From: Spirochaetaceae bacterium
GTDB lineage: Bacteria > Spirochaetota > Spirochaetia > B11-G9
Length of the DNA: 8,410 nucleotides
Assembly (NCBI GenBank): GCA_030643345.1
Contig: DAOWMA010000068.1
Span: forward strand, 1-8,410
Direction of reading: 5' to 3'
Shown here: positions 1 to 5,603 of the stretch, piece by piece
Layout of the letters: each line of letters begins with the position of its first letter
Position numbering within the stretch: position 1 is the first letter of the stretch
The notes under the pieces: model-generated
Told to the model about the DNA's origin: nothing
The model's input: only the letters and a program-made list of their open reading frames with translations
Database searches by the model: none
Translations under genes and position numbers: made by a program

Positions 1-132
1 GTCTGCTCCATAACCATTCATAAAGGCACCTTTCTGATCAGCACGTTCATCTATAGCCCAGTCCTTATTACTTGAAGAACTATATACCAGAAACCCGGAT
101 TCATCTGCAATATCAACATCAAATTCTTCAGA
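1..132 (-). repeat. Choice-of-anchor-J-like unit 3 (residues 1051-1094), cut by window edge
   Basis: The third copy starts SEEFD and repeats the core SNKDWAIDERADQKGAFMNGYGAD, up to the first base of the window. It nearly matches unit 2 (SNKDWTIEKRAD...NGYGAD). More of this unit, and possibly further copies or a sorting domain, must lie to the left. Confidence 0.65.
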
Positions 133-3100
133 GAAGAATGCATATGGATAGGCACGGAACTCAAAATTATCCACTATCCATTTTCGTGCTTCACCAGCTT
201 CAGTCCCGGATACATAATGAAAAGCAACATAAACTTCTTTTGAATTTGGATATACAGATATATTATCTACACCAAGACGAGCACCATCACCTCCTCCAGT
301 TCCAGTTGTAGTATATCTAAATGCCACATAGGTATTCCCGGAATATTTTGACAGATCAATAGTAACTGTTTTCCACGCATCAGAAATATCACTGTGATCA
401 ATGGAGTAAGAATCCCAACTTGCGTCTATTGGATCACCTCTGCCTGAGTAGTTGGTAGAAACCATAACTTCCAGCTGAGGTCCATCATATTTTCTGTAAA
501 GATCAAATGCCAGTTCGGCATCCATACCCTTATCCAGCTCAATTACAGGAGATATTAGCCAGTCATCACTTGCTTCATCTGCACCATAACCATTGCTTAC
601 AGCTCCAAGATAATCAGCTCTTTTTTCTATGGTCCAGTCTTTATTACTTAATCTGCTGTATGATGTAAAACTACCAGTTGTATTACCTTCAAAATCTTCA
701 GATACAAGATTAAACTTCAGATTCCCTGTATTCTCAAAGGTATAGCTACCAATAGATGGAAGATCTGCATTCATATTAAACCATTTTGCAGAAGCAGGAT
801 CCGAATGTTTTTTCGGGTTATAATTGGTAGAAAATAATACTTCTAAATTGGGTCCGTCATAATTATAGGCCAGATCTGCATTTATATATTCTTTTTCATA
901 GGCAAACAGATTTATGGCTGGTGTAATTAACCAGTCGTTACTTCCTTCATCACCATGGTACCCGTTCATCATTGCATATATACTGTCACCTTTTTTAACA
1001 GCTTCCCAGTCCAGATTACTTGCAATACTAATTGCATTCATTATACCAAGGGTTTCTGAATTAAAATCCTCACCCATTACCAACGGAACATCTATGGATT
1101 GGGTGGTAATTGTTGCAGATTCTGAAAAATCAGATAAACCATACTGATTGTATGCCCTTACCTTATAGGTATATTCCTGATTAACAGCTAACAAAATATC
1201 TGTAATATTTTCTGTATCAGGATCTATCTGAGTGTTAAAAATTGAGAATTCACCATCCCCTACCTTTCTCCAGAGTTCGTATCCAACTTCATTTTCACTA
1301 TTATCATTCCAGGTTAGTTCAATATCATAAGGAGATAATGCATTACCTTCTAAAACTGTAGGTGCTGCAGGGATATTCCCGGATTCATTGCTTACTATTC
1401 CGTAGAGTACCATATCGAAACTTAGATCTGAACTTGTTGGATCAGATTGATGAACTTCCACAGCAACAGTATTTTCTCCATCAATAAGCAATGAAGGATC
1501 AAGCTGATATTCGTAGTATGTTGTTTCAGCTACTCCTCCGATTCCTGACTTTGCCTTTGTTGTATTTGTTATTTTCCCCTCCGGCATGTTGGATCGTGCT
1601 GCTTCTATCCCATTTATATATACAACACCACCATCATCTCTTAAAAACAAAAGCTTGAGTTTAATTAAAGCGTATGTATCTTCTACATAAAATGTTCTTC
1701 TAAAGTAATAAGAAATATCCTTATTACTGGAATCGTCTCCAAAAGAAAGCTCAACAACTTCATCACCATCACCATATCCCAGCTGTGCAGCACCTGTGGT
1801 CCAGGAACTGTCATCAAAATCGGAATTTACCCATTCCTCTCCAGGGTCAACTCCTCCATCCAGATATTTCCAGTCTGCGCCTGTACCAACATACTGAACA
1901 TTGTCTATAGCTGCCTTAAATGGAAGTGATAGTACTTCTCCGGCCAGAGACTGCCAGTATGCTAATCCTTCAGGCAGTGCTATTGGTGAAGCCTCTCGTT
2001 CACTTTGAGTTAATTCACTTACTGTTTCAGGATCATACACATTTCCAGCAGCCTGGGCCTTTATGGAACCGAATTTTACAGTTCTAATATCCAGTTTTTC
2101 TTCTGTAGCCTGAATAACTTTGAACTGCCAGAATGAATTACTGGTTACTGTCCATGGCTTGTTGTCATCATTAGCTCTGTGAGGTGCACCCCAGCTACCC
2201 TCTCCAATAAAAACAGTACCATTTTCATCATCCCGGATAAAACTTTCAAAACTGTCTGGATCATTACTTGGTCTTAGAGGATAGGTATATTTTACAAGGT
2301 GAGTGTCACTTTCACAAATAAGATCCATTCCGTTATCATAAAAAATGTCAGCCCATGCTTCTATTCTTCCGGGACCTTCAGATTTATCCCGTATGTGGGG
2401 TCTAAGTGGTCTGTGGTAACTGGCAATCAGCCAGTTTCTCCAATTATTCTCCTTTAAATCTGCAGCCAGCCAGGTTCTCTGCTTATTCCATGCGATATCA
2501 TCCTGGTCGGTAAATGCGGCATATCCCACACCGGGTTCAAGTTCTGTATTCAGAGTGTACAAACGCATCATTTCCCCTCCGATATTCAGGGCATAATAGG
2601 CATCTTTTTCACCGAACCCATCTCGTATGCCGAAGATTTTGTACATCATCTCTGTATCATCATCTTCATGGTTACCATGAGTAGGAACAATCGGATACAT
2701 TCTGCCGTCACTGCTTTTTGTCAGTTGCCATTCATCCAGCCACTGACGCCATTCAGTGTTACTGCAGTCAGCCATGTAATCTCCACCGTGAGCTATAAAA
2801 AGAGGTCTTATTTTACTTACAAGGATATTACCATGACGACGGGGATCTCCGTTTGTGCGTGTATCACCACCCATAATAAAAACAAAGGGCTGGGGTTCAT
2901 TAGGAGCGGTTTTAAACCACATCAATTCACTACTCCCATCAGAATCGACTACCTTGAAATAGTATGCAGTATCAGGTTGAAGGTCCAAAATAGTTACAAA
3001 TTTACTTATTATAGGAGAACCTTCAGGATGGAGTGAGTTATCGAATTTTGTGGTAAATTCCGGACTATACACTTCCCATTCGGAGCCATCGGCTTCCAGA

Positions 3101-3282
3101 CCGTAGGTCACATAAGAATCGCTGCCTCCTTCCTGGGTCCACCCTATTGTCATTATTGTGGCAGGATCGTCTGCCCACACCAGACGGTATTCGCTAGTTG
3201 CACTAAAAATATGCATTGTAGTTATAGCAAAAAATATTAGTATTAGAATTGGAATACGAACATGTTTTGTAAAAATACTCAT
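1..3282 (-). CDS. Secreted multidomain metallophosphoesterase (purple acid phosphatase-like), C-terminus cut by window edge
   Basis: The frame is open from ATG at 3282 to base 1 (1094 codons, no stop), so the gene continues beyond the left edge. The start has an AGGAGA ribosome site 9 nt upstream and a strong promoter behind it. Residues 1-28 are a signal peptide (basic start, hydrophobic core 10-26, cleavage probably after FSA). Residues 31-126 resemble the purple acid phosphatase N-terminal domain. Residues 131-385 are a calcineurin-like phosphoesterase domain: GGDTR (D140), GGD (D168), GNHE (N204, H205), SYHRP (H290) and SDTH (325-328) where GHxH is usual. The Tyr ligand of true purple acid phosphatases (GDxxY) is missing. 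Residues 460-630 look like the galactose-binding-type module (WKYLDGG, LGYGDGD, RDDGGVVYING) often attached to such enzymes. Residues 638-728 are fibronectin type III. From 737 on come choice-of-anchor-J-like repeats. It is probably an exported phosphomonoesterase or phosphodiesterase; the substrate is unknown and any C-terminal sorting signal is off-window. Confidence 0.88.
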   Translation of the reverse strand, partial: MSIFTKHVRIPILILIFFAITTMHIFSATSEYRLVWADDPATIMTIGWTQEGGSDSYVTYGLEADGSEWEVYSPEFTTKFDNSLHPEGSPIISKFVTILDLQPDTAYYFKVVDSDGSSELMWFKTAPNEPQPFVFIMGGDTRTNGDPRRHGNILVSKIRPLFIAHGGDYMADCSNTEWRQWLDEWQLTKSSDGRMYPIVPTHGNHEDDDTEMMYKIFGIRDGFGEKDAYYALNIGGEMMRLYTLNTELEPGVGYAAFTDQDDIAWNKQRTWLAADLKENNWRNWLIASYHRPLRPHIRDKSEGPGRIEAWADIFYDNGMDLICESDTHLVKYTYPLRPSNDPDSFESFIRDDENGTVFIGEGSWGAPHRANDDNKPWTVTSNSFWQFKVIQATEEKLDIRTVKFGSIKAQAAGNVYDPETVSELTQSEREASPIALPEGLAYWQSLAGEVLSLPFKAAIDNVQYVGTGADWKYLDGGVDPGEEWVNSDFDDSSWTTGAAQLGYGDGDEVVELSFGDDSSNKDISYYFRRTFYVEDTYALIKLKLLFLRDDGGVVYINGIEAARSNMPEGKITNTTKAKSGIGGVAETTYYEYQLDPSLLIDGENTVAVEVHQSDPTSSDLSFDMVLYGIVSNESGNIPAAPTVLEGNALSPYDIELTWNDNSENEVGYELWRKVGDGEFSIFNTQIDPDTENITDILLAVNQEYTYKVRAYNQYGLSDFSESATITTQSIDVPLVMGEDFNSETLGIMNAISIASNLDWEAVKKGDSIYAMMNGYHGDEGSNDWLITPAINLFAYEKEYINADLAYNYDGPNLEVLFSTNYNPKKHSDPASAKWFNMNADLPSIGSYTFENTGNLKFNLVSEDFEGNTTGSFTSYSRLSNKDWTIEKRADYLGAVSNGYGADEASDDWLISPVIELDKGMDAELAFDLYRKYDGPQLEVMVSTNYSGRGDPIDASWDSYSIDHSDISDAWKTVTIDLSKYSGNTYVAFRYTTTGTGGGDGARLGVDNISVYPNSKEVYVAFHYVSGTEAGEARKWIVDNFEFRAYPYAFFSEEFDVDIADESGFLVYSSSSNKDWAIDERADQKGAFMNGYGAD
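151..237 (-). repeat. Second closing strand pair (residues 1016-1044), likely the displaced end of unit 1
   Basis: After unit 2 has closed, the protein has another YVAFHY...WIVDNFEF stretch about 33 residues after the first. It fits as the C-terminal strands missing from unit 1, implying that unit 2 is inserted inside unit 1. A simple tandem duplication of the last hairpin is the alternative. Confidence 0.5.
244..702 (-). repeat. Choice-of-anchor-J-like unit 2 (residues 861-1013), complete
   Basis: The unit starts SEDFEG, has the core SNKDW...SNGYGADEASDDWLISP (879-912), the segment YDGPQLEVMVSTNY, and its own closing strands YVAFRY...GVDNISV (985-1010). It is the only copy in the window that is both complete and contiguous. 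It resembles unit 3 closely in both protein and DNA over the core, which points to intragenic duplication. Confidence 0.65.
706..1074 (-). repeat. Choice-of-anchor-J-like unit 1 (residues 737-859), lacking its last strands
   Basis: This unit begins at GEDF and carries the repeat core SNLDW...MNGYHGDEGSNDWLITP (755-788), then YDGPNLEVLFSTNY and a segment ending GNLKFNL. Members of this jelly-roll-like family normally finish with a YVAFxY...W.VDN strand pair. Here the sequence instead passes straight into the start of unit 2 (SEDFEG). The matching end appears only after unit 2, at 151-237. Confidence 0.65.
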
Positions 3283-3290
3283 TACAAGAT

Positions 3291-3351
3291 TCTCCTTTTC
3301 AATTGATATTAAGTGTAGGATGAGTATAAATCTGAAAGATTGAGTTGTCAA
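3291..3351 (-). promoter_or_regulatory. Sigma-70-type promoter and ribosome site of the phosphoesterase gene
   Basis: On the minus strand, a perfect -35 TTGACA (3346-3351) is followed after 17 nt by -10 TATACT (3323-3328). The -35 is preceded by an A/T-rich stretch that could act as an UP element. Transcription would start near 3316, giving a leader of about 34 nt that carries AGGAGA (3291-3296), 9 nt from the ATG. The near-consensus boxes suggest strong basal expression. Confidence 0.75.
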
Positions 3352-3390
3352 ATTAAATAAAAAAGCTTTAAAAATAAAACAATTCTTTGA

Positions 3391-3431
3391 TTGTGAAACA
3401 GACAATTCAATGTTATAGTTCCAGGTATAAT
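3391..3431 (+). promoter_or_regulatory. Candidate promoter of the aminotransferase-acyltransferase operon
   Basis: TTGTGA (3391-3396), a 17-nt spacer and TATAGT (3414-3419) form a fair sigma-70-type promoter. A second, perfect TATAAT lies at 3426-3431 but has only a poor -35 at the right distance. Either start site leaves a leader of roughly 20-30 nt containing the AGGAG at 3442. An imperfect dyad, TTGATTGT (3387-3394) with ACAATTCAA (3402-3410), overlaps the -35 and could be an operator, but it is short and may be chance. Confidence 0.5.
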
Positions 3432-3455
3432 CTTAAATACCAGGAGCTAAATCAA

Positions 3456-4625
3456 ATGTTTTCAAACAGAATATCCAATGTACCAAAATCTTTTATCAGG
3501 GAGATTCTTAAAGTCTCTGCAGATCCCTCGATTATTTCATTTGCAGGTGGTCTCCCAAACGGAGATCTATTCCCTATAGAAAATATAAAAGCTGCAACCA
3601 ACAAGGTTTTCGATATAGTTGGTCCGAGTTTGCTTCAGTACAGCAATTCTGAGGGTTATAAAGGGCTTAGAGAAATGATAGCAAAACGCTATAAAAGCTT
3701 CTATTCCCTGGATATTCCGGCGGATAACATACTAATAACAAATGGCTCCCAGCAGGGTTTGGACCTTCTTGGAAAAATATTTCTAAATGAAGGCGATAGT
3801 GTAGTTATGGAGGAACCGGGTTATCTTGGAGCTATTCAGGCTTTAGGGGTTTATAAGGCTGACTTTTTACCTGTACCTGTTTCTGCAGATGGAATGGATG
3901 TTGAGAAACTGAAATCGGTCCTTGCAGGGAATAACCCCAAACTGATCTACACAGTTCCTAATTTTCAAAATCCTTCAGGTATAACCTACACAAATGAAAA
4001 CAGGAAGGAAGTAGCAGATACTCTTAGGGGAAGCGGCGTTTATATGATAGAAGATAATCCTTATGCAGAGCTGAGATTTTCCGGAACTAATAAAAAATCC
4101 TTTATGGAATTTCTTCCGGACCATACAATACTGCTTGGAACAGTTTCAAAAACAATCGTTCCCTCTTTTAGACTGGGCTGGATAGTCGCACCGGATGAAG
4201 TAATGGAAAAACTTCTTGTTGCAAAGCAGGCTGCCGATCTGCATACAAACTATTTCTGCCAGCGGATTGTGGATCAGTTTCTAAGTGATTACAGTCTTGA
4301 TGATCATATAGAAACTATTAAAGCTCTCTACCTGTCCAAAAAAAACACAATGATTAGTGCAATAAAAAAGAATTTCCCCGAAAATGTCAGCTTTACCGAT
4401 CCTGAAGGGGGAATGTTCTTATGGGTAACTCTACCTGAAGGTATTAGTTCTATGAAACTTTTTGATAAAGCCATAGAGAAGAATGTGGCCTTTGTTCCGG
4501 GTGACCCTTTTTATACAAACAAAACCGATGTAAATAGCTTTCGTCTAAATTATACAAATTCTGACGAAGAAACAATTAATACAGGTATTAAAAGACTGGC
4601 AGAGTGTATTAAGGAAATGCTTTAA
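3456..4625 (+). CDS. PLP-dependent aminotransferase, class I/II (LysN/ARO8-like)
   Basis: This encodes a 389-residue enzyme that moves an amino group from an amino acid to a 2-oxoacid (often 2-oxoglutarate) with pyridoxal phosphate, in the cytoplasm. Start choice: ATG at 3456 has AGGAG (3442-3446) 9 nt upstream and the protein then begins where family members begin (MFSNRISNVPKSFIREIL). An in-frame TTG at 3387 would start inside the likely promoter. Visible motifs are FAGGLPNGDLFP (29-40), NGSQQGLD (96-103), NFQNPSG with N172, EDNPY with D200 and Y203 (pyridine-ring contacts), SKT with K232 (Schiff-base lysine) and SFRLNY with R363 (substrate carboxylate). There is no GntR-type DNA-binding domain, so it is an enzyme, not a MocR regulator. 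Length is normal for the family. Substrate cannot be read from sequence: 2-aminoadipate, aromatic and branched-chain amino acids are all possible. Its stop codon overlaps the next start. Confidence 0.92.
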   Translation: MFSNRISNVPKSFIREILKVSADPSIISFAGGLPNGDLFPIENIKAATNKVFDIVGPSLLQYSNSEGYKGLREMIAKRYKSFYSLDIPADNILITNGSQQGLDLLGKIFLNEGDSVVMEEPGYLGAIQALGVYKADFLPVPVSADGMDVEKLKSVLAGNNPKLIYTVPNFQNPSGITYTNENRKEVADTLRGSGVYMIEDNPYAELRFSGTNKKSFMEFLPDHTILLGTVSKTIVPSFRLGWIVAPDEVMEKLLVAKQAADLHTNYFCQRIVDQFLSDYSLDDHIETIKALYLSKKNTMISAIKKNFPENVSFTDPEGGMFLWVTLPEGISSMKLFDKAIEKNVAFVPGDPFYTNKTDVNSFRLNYTNSDEETINTGIKRLAECIKEML

Positions 4626-4627
4626 TG
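4611..4627 (+). promoter_or_regulatory. Translational coupling site (TAATG) with internal ribosome site
   Basis: The aminotransferase stop TAA (4623-4625) shares its last A with the acyltransferase ATG (4625-4627). An AAGGAA ribosome site (4611-4616) sits inside the upstream coding end, 8 nt from the ATG. This favours reinitiation and fixed production ratios of the two enzymes. Confidence 0.75.
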
Positions 4628-5539
4628 GAGGCTATAAAAAGTCTGGACGGGCTTGTAGAAAAAGTAAAATCCTTACCTGGAAGAAGGATCGCAGTTGCTT
4701 TTGGACAGGACCCCTATACTATAGAATCGATTGCCCAGGCCGTTAAAGAAGGTCTTGCTGATGCAGTGTTAATTGGGGATAAAACTGTAATAGAATCTAT
4801 TTGTGATAACAAGAGTATTGATTCCAGTTTGTTTGATATTAAGAATAATACAGATCCGGTTTCCTCCTGTAAAGAAGCTGTGGCAATGGTCCGTAACGGG
4901 GATGCGGATGTAATTATGAAAGGTCTTGTGGGAACAGATAAATTCCTGAAAGCTGTTATGGATAAAGAAAAGGGTCTTTTACCACCTGGAGCTGTAATGA
5001 GCTACGTAGGAGCTCTTGGTATTCCAAAGTACGATAAACTATTATTAATTTCTGATCCTGCAGTTATCCCCTTTCCCGATTTAAAACAAAAAACTGCGAT
5101 GGTAAATTATTCAGTGGCTATGGCGCACAAACTCGGGATAGAGAATCCCAAAGTTTCCCTGGTCAGTTGCACCGAAAAAGTAAATTCAGGGATACCGAAT
5201 ACTGTTGCAGATGCTGCAATATGTAAGATGAACCAACGGGGTCAGATTTCCGGATGTATTGTAGATGGTCCTTTGGATATCTTCCTTTCCTGTGATAAAG
5301 ATGCAGTGGAGGTAAAAGGAGTACCAACCCCTATAAATGGAGAGGCAGATATACTGGTTTTTCCTACCCTGGAAGCAAGTAATGTTTTCTACAAGGGTCT
5401 TATGCTGTTTGCAGGTGGTGAATTGGCGGGTCTTATACAGGGGACAACACATCCGGTTATTGTTATGTCCCGAAGCGAAAGTGCAAAATCGAAATTCTAT
5501 TGTATTGCATTATCATGCCTAATGACCGAATCTAATTGA
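4625..5539 (+). CDS. Phosphate acetyl/butyryltransferase family protein
   Basis: This 304-residue protein is of normal length for single-domain phosphate acyltransferases, which convert acyl-CoA and phosphate into acyl-phosphate and CoA in the cytoplasm. An acyl kinase then makes ATP from the product. Features seen: ADVIMKGLVGTDKFLKAV (94-111), the central LLLISDPAVIPFPDL stretch (139-153), VDGPLDIFLSC (213-223), NGEADILVFPTLEASNVFYKGL (238-259) and the closing GTTHPVIVMSRSES (273-286) followed by FYCIALSCL. This pattern is closer to phosphate butyryltransferases than to the acetate enzyme Pta, so the natural substrate may be butyryl- or branched acyl-CoA; that is inference. The gene is translated from the TAATG junction with the aminotransferase and ends 9 nt before a long palindrome. 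No kinase gene is in the window. Confidence 0.85.
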   Translation: MEAIKSLDGLVEKVKSLPGRRIAVAFGQDPYTIESIAQAVKEGLADAVLIGDKTVIESICDNKSIDSSLFDIKNNTDPVSSCKEAVAMVRNGDADVIMKGLVGTDKFLKAVMDKEKGLLPPGAVMSYVGALGIPKYDKLLLISDPAVIPFPDLKQKTAMVNYSVAMAHKLGIENPKVSLVSCTEKVNSGIPNTVADAAICKMNQRGQISGCIVDGPLDIFLSCDKDAVEVKGVPTPINGEADILVFPTLEASNVFYKGLMLFAGGELAGLIQGTTHPVIVMSRSESAKSKFYCIALSCLMTESN

Positions 5540-5548
5540 TAACACAAC

Positions 5549-5599
5549 GTAGGGGCAGTCACGAGGATTTGCTTTGCAAACCCTCGTGGCTGCCCTTAC
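5549..5599. repeat. Long palindrome between converging genes (possible dispersed repeat or bidirectional terminator)
   Basis: Two 24-nt arms (5549-5572 and 5576-5599) are separated by TTT. They pair at 21 of 24 positions; in plus-strand RNA two of the exceptions are G-U wobbles and one is an A-C mismatch. The outer ends read GTAGGGGCAG and CTGCCCTTAC. The element fills most of the 64-nt gap between the stop codons at 5539 and 5604. Neither strand has a run of T after the stem, so a classical intrinsic terminator is not supported. The GTAGGGGC...GCCC(C/T)TAC form resembles palindromic repeat elements seen in many bacterial genomes. Confidence 0.7.
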
Positions 5600-5603
5600 A
5601 TGA

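Noticed and set aside
72..3343. Plus-strand open frames at 72-311, 914-1147, 2668-3036 and 3158-3343
   Set aside because: They lie antisense to the continuous, domain-bearing minus-strand phosphoesterase frame and show no recognisable protein pattern.
3387..3455. N-terminal extension of the aminotransferase from a TTG at 3387
   Set aside because: It has no ribosome site, overlaps the candidate promoter, and adds 23 residues not expected in the family; ATG 3456 has AGGAG 9 nt upstream.
5549..5599. Classical rho-independent terminator
   Set aside because: The stem is strong but neither strand has the T run needed after it, so I list it as a palindromic repeat with a possible terminator role.
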